64,000 nucleotides of DNA from Chitinophaga hostae (lineage in GTDB: Bacteria; Bacteroidota; Bacteroidia; Chitinophagales; Chitinophagaceae): assembly GCF_018224885.1 (NCBI RefSeq), contig NZ_JAGTXB010000014.1, forward strand, positions 62,001 to 126,000, read 5' to 3'. Shown here piece by piece: positions 34,895-43,352 of the stretch. The notes beneath the pieces are model-generated. The model made no database searches. It was not told where the DNA came from and saw nothing but the letters and a program-made list of their open reading frames with translations. A program made the position numbers and the translations under genes. Within the stretch, counting starts at the first letter, position 1. Each line of letters begins with the position of its first letter.

Positions 34895-35797
34895 ATGAAG
34901 ACTTCAGCATCAGCGGCAACACCAAAGATACTGGTGACCGGTGCATCAGGACAAAGCGGCTCGTTGGTGATCAACGAATGTATCAGGCAGGGGATTGCCG
35001 TCAGGGCGCTGGTCAGAAACCCCGATAAAGCGGCTGCATTTAAAGGTGCCGCAACAGTGGAAATGTTAGCGGGGGATATGCTTAAACCCGAAACTTTAAT
35101 GCCCGCATTGCAGGGGGTGGAGCGGGCATTGCTCATTTCCAGCTCCAACGAGGTGATGGTGGACACCCAATGCACGTTTATTGATACATGCAGAAAAGCA
35201 GGAGTACCTCACGTGATAAAATTTTCCGGAGAAGAATGCCAGACGGGATATGACTTCAGGAATTTCCGTTTTACAAAAGAACACCGGCAGATAGAAACAC
35301 ACCTTGAGCATTCAGGACTGCAATGGACACACCTATGCCCCAGCCAGTTTATGCAGGTATATCTGAGGGAAGCCGGTTCTGTCAGAAATAAAGGAGCACT
35401 GTTCTTATCGCTGGAGGATATCAGCATGTCGCCGGTAGACCTCGAAGATGTGGCAAAGATAGCAGTGGCGCTGCTGCAGCAGGGTGGGCATCAATCAGAA
35501 CGGTTACGCATCACCGGTCCGGCTGCGTTAACGATGTCGCAAATTGCAGCGATCATCACCAGTGTAATAAATAAACCGGTAAACTATGTGAAGGTTTCCC
35601 AGGAAGCCAGAAACCAGCTGCTGCTGAATGCAGGGGTTCCGCTATATCTCGTGGAAGCGATAGCTGCGCAAAGTGAAGAACGAAGAAGACATCCGGATGC
35701 ATTTGTTGATCTGAGCACACATCAACGCTTTAATATAAAGCCCTCCCATTTTGAAGCATTTGCACTACGCCATGCCGCGGTATTTGGCCTCTCTTAA
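34895..35797 (+). CDS. NmrA-like NAD(P)-binding oxidoreductase
   Basis: A 300-residue protein of the atypical short-chain dehydrogenase group. The N-terminal ILVTGASGQSGSLV holds the GxxGxxG dinucleotide motif; RALVRNPDKA supplies the Arg expected to contact NADP. Later regions (HVIKFSGEE; LQWTHLCPSQFMQ; PVDLEDVAKIAVALL) are typical of NmrA/QOR2-like proteins, which either reduce quinones or act as redox sensors. The ATG at 34895 is preferred over the TTG at 34880, which overlaps the -7 box. A terminator follows, so it is likely monocistronic. Confidence 0.9.
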   Translation: MKTSASAATPKILVTGASGQSGSLVINECIRQGIAVRALVRNPDKAAAFKGAATVEMLAGDMLKPETLMPALQGVERALLISSSNEVMVDTQCTFIDTCRKAGVPHVIKFSGEECQTGYDFRNFRFTKEHRQIETHLEHSGLQWTHLCPSQFMQVYLREAGSVRNKGALFLSLEDISMSPVDLEDVAKIAVALLQQGGHQSERLRITGPAALTMSQIAAIITSVINKPVNYVKVSQEARNQLLLNAGVPLYLVEAIAAQSEERRRHPDAFVDLSTHQRFNIKPSHFEAFALRHAAVFGLS

Positions 35798-35812
35798 ATA
35801 CATCTGATGATA

Positions 35813-35848
35813 TCCCCGGAAAATCCTTTCCGGGGAATTTATTTTTTA
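35813..35848 (+). terminator. Terminator after the NmrA-like gene
   Basis: Ten-pair stem TCCCCGGAAA (35813-35822) with its complement at 35827-35836, loop ATCC, followed by a T-rich stretch (ATTTATTTTTTATT). It is a classical rho-independent terminator 16 bases after the stop. Confidence 0.85.
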
Positions 35849-35884
35849 TTGTTTTCCTATGGAAAAATATTAACTTTATTTTTA

Positions 35885-35898
35885 TACAATCGATTGTA
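35885..35898. promoter_or_regulatory. Palindromic operator-like site upstream of the GH8 gene
   Basis: TACAATCGATTGTA is a perfect 14-base palindrome with a central CG, the form of LacI-family operators. It is 78 bases before the GH8 ATG, in an AT-rich region that should contain the promoter. No LacI gene is present in the window, so the regulator would be encoded elsewhere. Confidence 0.5.
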
Positions 35899-35975
35899 AA
35901 ACCTATTTCTGGATTAGCCCGACAAAACCAAAATTGCTGAACCGTATAATCAATTAAACCCTTCAAAAACATCTT

Positions 35976-37901
35976 ATGACTAAGCTCTGCACTGTAATTG
36001 CAGCCGGACTGCTATGTCTCGGCGGTATGCCTGTACATGCCCAAAACAAACCTTACCCACAGGCCCTCAGTTACCCTAATTGTATCAAACCCAATAACGT
36101 TACGCAGGCTGCCATGAACAGCAGTGTAAGCAGTTATTATGACTACTGGAAAGGCAAGTACCTGAAAAATAACCTGTCGTCCCTGCCCGGAGGGTACTAT
36201 GTAAAAGGAGAAATCACCGGCGACGCCGACGGCTACACGCCTTTAGGCTCTTCCGAGGGACAGGGATACGGCATGGTGATCACGGTACTGATGGCCGGTT
36301 ATGATCCCAACGCCCGCACCATTTATGACGGGCTTTTTAAAACGGCCCGGGCCTACCGCAGCTCGGCCAACAATAACCTGATGGGTTGGGTAGTAGCTGA
36401 TAATGCCGGCGCCCAGGGGCATTTCGATTCCGCTACCGATGGTGATATCGACATCGCCTATTCGCTCATTTTAGCCCATTATCAATGGGGTTCCGGCGGG
36501 ACCATCAACTACCTCAATGAAGCAAAGAAAATGATCACCAACGGCCTTAAAGTGAGTAACGTTACTACTAACAACCGGTTAAACCTGGGCGACTGGGATG
36601 AGAAAAGCGCATTGAATACCCGGCCTTCCGACTGGATGCTGAGTCACCTCCGCGCCTTTTACCAGGAAACCAATGACGCTGCGTGGCTCAACGTCATCAA
36701 TAACCTGTATTCGGTATATACACAGTTCTCAAACGCCTATTCTCCCGGTACCGGCCTCATCTCCGACTTTGTAGTGAAGAACCCGCCGGAACCGGCGCCG
36801 ATGAACTACCTGGATGAATTCCCGGAAACAAACGAATACAATTATAACGCCTGTCGCGTGCCCTTACGCATCGTGATGGATTACGCATTTTACGGATCAT
36901 CCAACGCGTTAACCATCTCCAATAAACTGGTTACCTGGGTAAAACAAAAAACCGGTGGCAATCCTGCCAGTATTGTGGATGGCTACAAACTGAATGGCAG
37001 CAACAGCGGCTCCGGTGCGGAAGCCGTATTTATAGCGCCTTTCGTAGCTGCATCGGTGACCGGCAGCGGCAACCAGGCTTTTCTGAACAGCGGGTGGACC
37101 TATATGAAAAGCGCCAAATCCGGCTATTATAACGACTCCTACAATCTCCTCTGCCAGTTGTTTATTTCGGGCAACTGGTGGAAACCGGAAGGCACCACTA
37201 CGCCTCCTGCCTGTGTGCCGGCTACCGCCAGCAGCGATGACGGCAATGTAGCGGCCAATGTGCTCGACAACAACCTGGGTACGCGCTGGTCGGCCAGCGG
37301 CGACGGACAATGGATACAGCTTTGCCTGGCCAATAGTACTTCCGTAACCGGGGTAGACATCGCCTTTTATAACGGCAACACCCGGCGGGCAAAATTCGAC
37401 ATACAACTGAGCAGTGATGCCAATAGCTGGACTACCGCCGCCGCCAACCTGCAAAGCAGCGGCACATCTACGGCATTGGAAACATTCAGCATTACACCCG
37501 CCACCGCAAAATATGTAAGAATTTTAGGGCATGGGAATAATGTAAATGCCTGGAACAGCTATACTGAAGTAAAGGTGAAAACTGCATCGCCACTGGCAAA
37601 GACCGCCGCAATCGCTGTGGTGAAAGAGGAGCCAAAAGAGGTCCGGCCCCTGGTGATAAAGGTGTATCCTAACCCGGTGCAACAAACCGCCACCATTACA
37701 TTTACGCTGAAAGAAGCGGGGTTTACCAACCTCGATGTATATGATGCAAGTGGCAAACGGGTATCTCAACTCATCAACGGACAACTGCCGGCAGGGGTAC
37801 AAAAAACAACCTTACACGCAGGGACTATTCCGGGTGGTGTATATATCCTGAAACTGGTACACAAGGGAACAACCGTTACCACCAAACTGGTGAAGGAATA
37901 A
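35976..37901 (+). CDS. Secreted GH8 glycoside hydrolase with discoidin domain and T9SS sorting domain
   Basis: A 641-residue secreted enzyme. Signal peptide to about residue 22 (PVHAQ). The GH8 (alpha/alpha)6 catalytic domain spans ~27-405: SSEGQGYGM gives the acid Glu94; ATDGDIDIAYSLILAH follows. At the place where cellulase-type GH8 enzymes have a base Asp (Y-D-A-x-R), this protein has Asn291 (YNYNACRVPLR), while an insertion with Glu281, Glu284 and Glu287 precedes it, as in the chitosanase-type subgroup. An F5/8 type C (discoidin) domain follows at ~412-540 and a type IX secretion C-terminal domain at ~560-641 (VYPNPVQQTATITF...GVYILKLVH). Substrates to consider are chitosan, lichenan or xylan; chitosan is favoured tentatively. 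Confidence 0.93.
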   Translation: MTKLCTVIAAGLLCLGGMPVHAQNKPYPQALSYPNCIKPNNVTQAAMNSSVSSYYDYWKGKYLKNNLSSLPGGYYVKGEITGDADGYTPLGSSEGQGYGMVITVLMAGYDPNARTIYDGLFKTARAYRSSANNNLMGWVVADNAGAQGHFDSATDGDIDIAYSLILAHYQWGSGGTINYLNEAKKMITNGLKVSNVTTNNRLNLGDWDEKSALNTRPSDWMLSHLRAFYQETNDAAWLNVINNLYSVYTQFSNAYSPGTGLISDFVVKNPPEPAPMNYLDEFPETNEYNYNACRVPLRIVMDYAFYGSSNALTISNKLVTWVKQKTGGNPASIVDGYKLNGSNSGSGAEAVFIAPFVAASVTGSGNQAFLNSGWTYMKSAKSGYYNDSYNLLCQLFISGNWWKPEGTTTPPACVPATASSDDGNVAANVLDNNLGTRWSASGDGQWIQLCLANSTSVTGVDIAFYNGNTRRAKFDIQLSSDANSWTTAAANLQSSGTSTALETFSITPATAKYVRILGHGNNVNAWNSYTEVKVKTASPLAKTAAIAVVKEEPKEVRPLVIKVYPNPVQQTATITFTLKEAGFTNLDVYDASGKRVSQLINGQLPAGVQKTTLHAGTIPGGVYILKLVHKGTTVTTKLVKE

Positions 37902-37904
37902 ATG

Positions 37905-37950
37905 ATTCAGCACAGCCTGCCCCGTCGGGCCGGAGCAGGCTGTGCTGAAT
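37905..37950. terminator. Bidirectional terminator between GH8 and NadR genes
   Basis: A perfect 16-base inverted repeat: 37905-37920 and 37935-37950, with a 14-base loop. It fills the gap between two convergent genes and probably ends transcripts from both sides. Confidence 0.75.
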
Positions 37951-37956
37951 TGTTAT

Positions 37957-38982
37957 TCACGATTGCCGCGAAGAAAGTTGTTCACGGTACCAGCTATTTC
38001 CTTTACGTTGTATCAGCTGTTCCACCAGTCCTACCGCCTGCTCAAACCTTTCTTCCCAGCTGCCGGAAATAGTTTCGTACCGGATGTTGAATTTATCCAG
38101 CACCCGGCGATGCAACAAATCCAGCCGGTCCCGCTCTTCTTCGCTCAGGCGCGTACCGTCCTGCACATAAGGCACATCGTTGTTGAGGTACAGATACAGA
38201 TCCGCTTTGTTGTCGTTGTAAATGGCAGTAGGAATATCCAGCATTTGTTCAAAGGCGTATTCGCCGTAAGACAAGGTAATATGAACATCGGTGTCAATGA
38301 TCAGCAGCGGACTCACGCCAACGGCTAAACGCCTGATCCTTGCGGCGTGTTCTTCCGCGATGAGATATAGCTCGGGGATGCCAAAATCATTGGAGTCCGC
38401 CACAATATCCCTGCCTGCTTCTGTTACCGCGCTGCAGTTGAAGTGGGCCGCCAGTTTTCCCGTCAGTGTTGTTTTGCCGGTTGACTCTGTACCCAATATA
38501 ACCACTTTCGTGGCCAGTGATGCTTTTACGCTGTCAGGTAAATATGGCCAGCTGTTAAACAGGTCTGATCTTACCTGGGTGGCGGAAACAGGGTAGTGGT
38601 TTTTTTCGATGTTAAAAGGAATATGCCTGATGCCCATAGCGTCGGCCACCAGTTCGCCATAAGGCTCAGAGGTGACCAGGATGCTGTAATCGGGGAATAA
38701 GGCTTTGAACTGTTCCGCCCATATCGCTGATACCGCCGGTGATGTTTCGGAAGTATTCGGCAACTGGTCTTCATCGTACGAATACAGGCGGATGGCCATA
38801 TGCGGCGTATGCTGATAGGTATCTTCCAGCCAGGAAACCCGGATGTTGCCGGGGATCGGTTCCCGGTCGCTGCAACAAACCAGTACCGTTAAAAAATCAC
38901 AGGTGGTTAAGGCAAAGTCAATCATTGCCTGGTGACCCTTGTGAAACGGCATAAATTTACCAAACACAAATCCTTTAGTCAT
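37957..38982 (-). CDS. nadR: NadR-type NMN adenylyltransferase / ribosylnicotinamide kinase
   Basis: A 341-residue bifunctional enzyme. The N-terminal nucleotidyltransferase domain (GKFMPFHKGHQAM with the HxGH motif at residues 14-17; later VSATQVRSD) makes NAD from NMN and ATP. The C-terminal kinase domain starts with a Walker A motif GTESTGKTT (164-172) and phosphorylates nicotinamide riboside to NMN. The DNA-binding domain of enteric NadR is absent, as usual outside Enterobacteria, so it is an enzyme, not a repressor. It overlaps the pnuC gene by 8 bases, showing tight coupling of riboside uptake and phosphorylation. Confidence 0.93.
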   Translation of the reverse strand: MTKGFVFGKFMPFHKGHQAMIDFALTTCDFLTVLVCCSDREPIPGNIRVSWLEDTYQHTPHMAIRLYSYDEDQLPNTSETSPAVSAIWAEQFKALFPDYSILVTSEPYGELVADAMGIRHIPFNIEKNHYPVSATQVRSDLFNSWPYLPDSVKASLATKVVILGTESTGKTTLTGKLAAHFNCSAVTEAGRDIVADSNDFGIPELYLIAEEHAARIRRLAVGVSPLLIIDTDVHITLSYGEYAFEQMLDIPTAIYNDNKADLYLYLNNDVPYVQDGTRLSEEERDRLDLLHRRVLDKFNIRYETISGSWEERFEQAVGLVEQLIQRKGNSWYREQLSSRQS

Positions 38983-39604
38983 ACTGTAATTTTTTCCGCC
39001 ATTGAATAAAGCCGCTATAGGCCAGCCCCAAAAAGATCACGTACTCGAGCGATAAAAAATAAATGCCTTTGATAAGATATAAAACGATGCTCACCACATC
39101 CAGCGTAATCCACAATATCCAGGTGTCTACCTGTTTCTTTGCCAGCAACAATGTAGCCAGGATACTGGCCGTCATTACAAAAGAATCCACATAAGGGTAA
39201 GCGGCTGGTAAAGGAAAGTATGCCGGTAGCCAGTGGTGTACCCGGCTGATCATCATTCCCATCAGCACTGTACCGGCGATCAATATTATACCATATACCG
39301 CCACTGCTCCATTACTCAACCGGCTGACCGGCAGCTCCGTGGTTTTCATCTTCCAGTTATACCACCCAAAGATAGTGACGATCAGGAAAAATACCTGCAA
39401 CAACATATCTGCATATAATTGCACCTGGAAAAACAGGACAAACAGCGCTATTTCATTGATAATACCGGTGGGCCAGGTAAGCACGTTGGCCCTGGATGCA
39501 TAATATACAGAGATCAGCCCAAATAGGGTACCGATCAGTTCTATGTAGCTGATGGGATAGTCCAGCACCCGGAACGCAACATGATTAATACTAAAGAAGT
39601 CCAT
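38975..39604 (-). CDS. pnuC: PnuC-like nicotinamide riboside transporter
   Basis: A 209-residue inner-membrane protein with about seven hydrophobic helices. PnuC features are visible: YIELIGTLFGLISVYYASRANVLTWPTG near the start, then IFGWYNWK, and WILWITLDVVSIVLYLIKG close to the end. PnuC proteins move vitamin precursors by facilitated diffusion with trapping by a downstream kinase; here NadR is that kinase. It shares bases with both neighbours (8-base overlap with nadR, one base with the TonB receptor stop/start), so the three genes form one operon. Confidence 0.93.
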   Translation of the reverse strand: MDFFSINHVAFRVLDYPISYIELIGTLFGLISVYYASRANVLTWPTGIINEIALFVLFFQVQLYADMLLQVFFLIVTIFGWYNWKMKTTELPVSRLSNGAVAVYGIILIAGTVLMGMMISRVHHWLPAYFPLPAAYPYVDSFVMTASILATLLLAKKQVDTWILWITLDVVSIVLYLIKGIYFLSLEYVIFLGLAYSGFIQWRKKLQYD

Positions 39605-41607
39605 CAGAAACTATATTTAAAAGCAACATACATATTGCGCGGCGCCTGTACAAAATATTTCACGCTGCCATCTGCTACCACAGATCCGTTATTGTAATAT
39701 TCCGTATTGGAAATATTATTGATAAAAAATGAGATGATATAACGTTGAAGACTATACTGCAGCCTGGCGTTTACCAATACATAGGCTTTGATGGTGGCCT
39801 CGTTGGCAAAGTCGATATAGGAACGGCCCTGGTACCTGCCGGATACCGCCAGCAGCCAATGCCGGTAATGGTACACCGCTTCCTGGTTAATGATCAGCGC
39901 GGGCGTTAACACCGGGCTGAAGGTAGCGGTTTGTTCTTTTATACGACTGTAGTTGAAAGAGGAATTATTCGTCAGGCTAAAGGCCGGTGTCAGCTGGTAG
40001 TCGGCATACAGTTCCAACCCTGTTCTGAAACTGCGGCTTACTTTATTGGTCAGCAATAAACCATTGGGACCCAGTTGCCCGTTCAACACAATTTCATTTT
40101 TGAAATCCATGTAATAGCCATTCACCTGGAATGCCAGGCGGCGGCTGTTGATCCGGATGCCAAGCTCCTGGTCTGTTACGGATTCGGGATCACGGTTATA
40201 GATAAACGGTTTCCCGATACTGTCTGCCGACAGGTCATCGTTACCGCCGAAAATATCATTGCGGGTTGGTTCGCGTCCTGTTTTGCCGATGCTGTAATAG
40301 AGACTGGTATACCTATCTATGGCAAAGCTCACGCCTGCTTTGGGATTGAGGAAGTGCCAGTTCATTTGCGGAAACGCCACACTGCCTTTGTAATCAAAGG
40401 AAGTGTAACGGTATTGCATATCCGCGTAGAGTGTAAACCGGTGCAGGTAATATTCTATTTTGCTGAAGGCGCTGAGATCGTTTTTATAGCCATCGTTTTT
40501 ATACAACTCACCCAGCAGATCATCGGTGCCCCGGTGCTGCCGGGTGTATATATTACCATGTATACCGCTGATCCATTTGAAACGGTTATAGGTCAGCGTA
40601 TAGTTGCTGAAAAAGCCGCCAAAGTGAGAACGGAAGTTATAATGAAACAGGTTGCCATCTGTTGGCAAACCACTGAAATTATTGACGTCAAAGCCATAGC
40701 CGCCTTTCAGGAAAGTGTAGTACAAGCTGGAGGTAATGGTGCTATGCAGTGCGGGCTGCCATACATTTTGCAGTTGTACCAGGCCCTGGAAAAACTGGTC
40801 TTTCTCCGCTTTTGTATTGGCATTTGTTCGTTTGTCTTTCGCAATCAGTGAATCAGCTACGGGCAGCCAGGCCATCCCGTTTTGCTGATGTCCGGCCATA
40901 ACATTTACTTTCCAGGTGCTTTTATCATAGAATAATCCCCCGCTGATAAAAATGGATTGGGAATTATTAAAAGCATGATACTTATAGCCGTCGGTATATA
41001 TCTGCGAAGCCCTTACATACAGGGCCTTCCGGTTTTTGATGCCGCTGTTGTATTCACCAAAGATCCTGAAACTGTTGTAAGCGCCGTAGCCTGCGCCAAT
41101 AGTGGTTTTGGCGGAGTCGCTGAGTTGGGGTGAAAACAGCTGCAGGCTGCCGGCATAGCTGGCGGCGCCATTTTTAGAGGTACCTGCGCCGCGTTGTATC
41201 TGTAGCTGGCTCACCGAATTCAGTATATCGGGATAATTGGAAAAGTAGGCGCCCTGGTCTTCCGGTTCATTCAGCGGCATGCCATCCAGCGTAGTGTTGA
41301 TCCTGGTTTGGTCCATGCCCCGTAAACGGTAATAGGAGTATCCCTGCTGGTTACCGGCGTCGGAATACACGGTGATAGAGGGTGTTGCTGACAACAGAAA
41401 AGTAGGTTCCTGGCCGGTATTTTTTTCTTCCAGCATTTTCATGTTGATGTTTTGCCAGGTAACAGGAGTGGTTTTGCCGGCCTGGTAGGTAACCACCACT
41501 TCTCTGAGGGTGCGGCTGCTGTCTTTTTGTTGTGATAATGAATCCTGGGCGTTGGCAAACAAACTGCATAACAGCCCTGCCATCAGGGCCAAAAAATTTC
41601 GCTTCAT
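39604..41607 (-). CDS. TonB-dependent receptor of the nicotinamide riboside operon
   Basis: A 667-residue outer-membrane receptor with signal peptide (MKRNFLALMAGLLCSLFANAQ), plug domain (~30-150: LREVVVTYQA as possible TonB-box region; YRLRGMDQTRINTTLDGMPLNEPEDQG) and a 22-strand-type barrel ending in YVAFKYSF. No STN domain, so it is not a sigma-signalling type. Its coding end abuts pnuC by one base. In Bacteroidota, TonB receptors coupled to Pnu transporters carry vitamins (the thiamin case is known), so import of nicotinamide riboside or a related NAD precursor is the likely role here. That substrate is inferred from the operon only. Confidence 0.88.
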   Translation of the reverse strand: MKRNFLALMAGLLCSLFANAQDSLSQQKDSSRTLREVVVTYQAGKTTPVTWQNINMKMLEEKNTGQEPTFLLSATPSITVYSDAGNQQGYSYYRLRGMDQTRINTTLDGMPLNEPEDQGAYFSNYPDILNSVSQLQIQRGAGTSKNGAASYAGSLQLFSPQLSDSAKTTIGAGYGAYNSFRIFGEYNSGIKNRKALYVRASQIYTDGYKYHAFNNSQSIFISGGLFYDKSTWKVNVMAGHQQNGMAWLPVADSLIAKDKRTNANTKAEKDQFFQGLVQLQNVWQPALHSTITSSLYYTFLKGGYGFDVNNFSGLPTDGNLFHYNFRSHFGGFFSNYTLTYNRFKWISGIHGNIYTRQHRGTDDLLGELYKNDGYKNDLSAFSKIEYYLHRFTLYADMQYRYTSFDYKGSVAFPQMNWHFLNPKAGVSFAIDRYTSLYYSIGKTGREPTRNDIFGGNDDLSADSIGKPFIYNRDPESVTDQELGIRINSRRLAFQVNGYYMDFKNEIVLNGQLGPNGLLLTNKVSRSFRTGLELYADYQLTPAFSLTNNSSFNYSRIKEQTATFSPVLTPALIINQEAVYHYRHWLLAVSGRYQGRSYIDFANEATIKAYVLVNARLQYSLQRYIISFFINNISNTEYYNNGSVVADGSVKYFVQAPRNMYVAFKYSF

Positions 41608-41698
41608 ACCTGGTGTACTAAACTTACCAGCCGGAAAGCCGTCGCCAGTAAACGACCACTTTCAAACATGATAAAATGCAATTATTGTAATAAGTACA

Positions 41699-41706
41699 CA
41701 AATATA
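41699..41706 (-). promoter_or_regulatory. -7 box of the TonB receptor/pnuC/nadR operon
   Basis: TATATTTG on the minus strand matches TAnnTTTG, placing a start near 41692 and a leader of about 85 bases. No -33 box at standard spacing was found. The leader shows no recognisable thiamin-type riboswitch motif. Confidence 0.45.
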
Positions 41707-41732
41707 GTGAAAAAATAAGAATAAAGAATTAC

Positions 41733-41801
41733 GAATTACGGAGTTGTGTGTAGAGATAAGCGAAGACCATCCGCTAATATCTACACACAACTCCGTAATT
41801 C
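41733..41801. repeat. Long intergenic hairpin with 7-base repeat arms
   Basis: A perfect 22-base inverted repeat (41733-41754 with 41780-41801) around a 25-base loop that itself has a 4-base AGCG/CGCT stem. The outer ends are built from heptad units GAATTAC on the left and TAATTCC on the right. It lies after the DUF4342 stop and before the TonB receptor promoter, both on the minus strand. It may serve as terminator, but its form resembles short palindromic intergenic repeats. Confidence 0.75.
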
Positions 41802-41818
41802 CTAATTCCTAATTCTTT

Positions 41819-42061
41819 CTATTCCTGTTCTCTTTCCACAGTAATGCTGCATTCGCCGATCAGCGCTGCCAGGGCGCCTACGGCTGCCAGTACAGGTGCG
41901 AATATGGCGCCTACCACGCCAAAAGTGAGGGGAAACGACATTAATTCCTTGTTTTCCTTATCGGTGATCGTGATTTTCCGGATGTTGCCTTCCGCAATCA
42001 GTTCCTTTACTTTCTTTAGCAGGTTTTCCCCGTGGAGTGTGAATGTTTCTTTTGTGGTCAT
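41819..42061 (-). CDS. DUF4342 domain protein
   Basis: An 80-residue protein. The first half is charged (NLLKKVKELIAEGNIRKITI), the second half contains a hydrophobic segment (GVVGAIFAPVLAAVGALAAL) that could insert in the membrane. This matches the small DUF4342 family, whose function is unknown. It stands alone between the long hairpin and the DUF2652 gene, about 80 bases away and on the same strand. Confidence 0.8.
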   Translation of the reverse strand: MTTKETFTLHGENLLKKVKELIAEGNIRKITITDKENKELMSFPLTFGVVGAIFAPVLAAVGALAALIGECSITVEREQE

Positions 42062-42140
42062 AGTCGCTGGGTAGATTTTGTTATTTTAAGGTACAAAAAA
42101 TTGATGTCTCACGATGATACCTACACGAAAATGCAGCTCC

Positions 42141-43220
42141 TCAGAATTCGAGGGGCAACACCATTTGTGTTACCAGGGGGTCCAGTTTTTCCAGCGAGTC
42201 CTTCAAACGCAGTTCCATTTTATGTTTCTCCGTAAGTTTAAAGAATAGTTGTTGTAACGGATTTTTGTGCAAATAGAAATCCATCGTTAACCGGCTGATA
42301 TGATCAGTAACTTTTTCGATAGTATAAAACATCACGCTCTTCTGTTTTTCATCTGTTTCGCTGAACATGATTTTGTCTTCCGGATCATAGGTAAAGCTGC
42401 TGGTATACATCATTACCTGCTGGCCGTTTTCCATGGTATGCCGGTGCCGGCTGCCCACGCCGGGGAGGAAGTGTTCTACCTCTTCCACGGCTTTCAGGCC
42501 CGTTTGCCACTGGTGCCGGAATTCAAAATGCACCACGGTAAAACACAATGTTTTGATATCAACAGGGTATTCTTTCGTCACCGAAATCATCTTTACTTTA
42601 TCAGAGAACGTCAGCTGCGGGTCCGGCTCGGGAGGAATTTCGTTTTTCAGTTGTCCCAGCTGTGTGTAGTGGAAGGTCACATTACCGGTTTCTGTTTCTT
42701 TGCTGCTGGCATCCCACTTCATCCATTGTTTCAGATCGGGTGGGGGGCCCTGCAGGAGGTTGTCGGTTACCAGCCAGTATTCATGCTGCGCAATATCGTT
42801 TTTCAGCAGCTGGTGGGCCAGTATCACATCTTTCCCGATTAATTTACTGAAATTTTTTACCTGGTAGGTGGTGAACTCGCCATAATGGGTGACCACTTTC
42901 AGGGTAAGGTCTACCGCCGACACACAGGCACGGCATTGGCAGATTTTGCGGTGATCATATGCAATAAGGTTCCGGTGAAATTCGCAGAACATTTTTTCTA
43001 CCTGTTTGTACAAGGCTTCGAGTTCCAGCGGCTCTCCGAATTTATAGAACAGGATGGCATCGCCTTCGATTTCGGATATCTCCAGCCCTGTTTCATTGGC
43101 ATTGATCAATACTTCCAGCAACTGCTGGATGATATGACGACTGTGGCTAATCTCGATTTCATTCACGAAGCGGGTAAAGCCACTTATATCAGGAATAAAA
43201 AGCAGCCCTTGATTTTCCAT
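42141..43220 (-). CDS. DUF2652 protein: cyclase-like domain plus SRPBCC domain
   Basis: A 359-residue cytoplasmic protein. Residues ~1-150 are DUF2652, which resembles class III nucleotidyl cyclases: FIPDISGFTRFV gives a possible metal-binding Asp11 and EGDAILFY a second at Asp54. A Cys-rich CQCRAC follows at about 97. Residues ~210-350 appear to be an SRPBCC/START-like domain (KMISVTKEYPVDIKTLCFTVVHFEFRHQW region). Cyclase activity has not been shown for this family to my knowledge. The combination suggests ligand-controlled signalling, but it could equally be non-catalytic. The start at 43220 is the only good ATG. Confidence 0.8.
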   Translation of the reverse strand: MENQGLLFIPDISGFTRFVNEIEISHSRHIIQQLLEVLINANETGLEISEIEGDAILFYKFGEPLELEALYKQVEKMFCEFHRNLIAYDHRKICQCRACVSAVDLTLKVVTHYGEFTTYQVKNFSKLIGKDVILAHQLLKNDIAQHEYWLVTDNLLQGPPPDLKQWMKWDASSKETETGNVTFHYTQLGQLKNEIPPEPDPQLTFSDKVKMISVTKEYPVDIKTLCFTVVHFEFRHQWQTGLKAVEEVEHFLPGVGSRHRHTMENGQQVMMYTSSFTYDPEDKIMFSETDEKQKSVMFYTIEKVTDHISRLTMDFYLHKNPLQQLFFKLTEKHKMELRLKDSLEKLDPLVTQMVLPLEF

Positions 43221-43315
43221 CTTATTTCTTTACTCAAAGTTAGTAAAAAAGCCAATGGTTCCGGGCGTTTGCTAATATTTTATAAATAGCCGCCGATAAA
43301 TAAATCATTAAGACC

Positions 43316-43323
43316 TAATTTTG
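43316..43323 (+). promoter_or_regulatory. -7 box upstream of the Bcr/CflA-type transporter
   Basis: TAATTTTG fits TAnnTTTG, 29 bases before the transporter ATG. A -33 element is not clear. Confidence 0.35.
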
Positions 43324-43352
43324 CCGGGAACGAATCACCAGCAACTGTAAAA

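Noticed and set aside
36909..37454. Minus-strand open frame of 181 codons inside the GH8 gene
   Set aside because: It mirrors the discoidin and catalytic region and is Gly/Ala/Val-rich without any motif.
40075..40851. Long plus-strand open frame (258 codons) inside the TonB receptor gene
   Set aside because: It is antisense to a well-supported receptor, has no recognisable domain and shows the His/Val-rich composition of a shadow frame.
41608..41698. Possible vitamin riboswitch in the leader of the TonB receptor/pnuC operon
   Set aside because: The ~85-base leader has no thiamin-box motif and no clear conserved multi-stem structure that I could identify.
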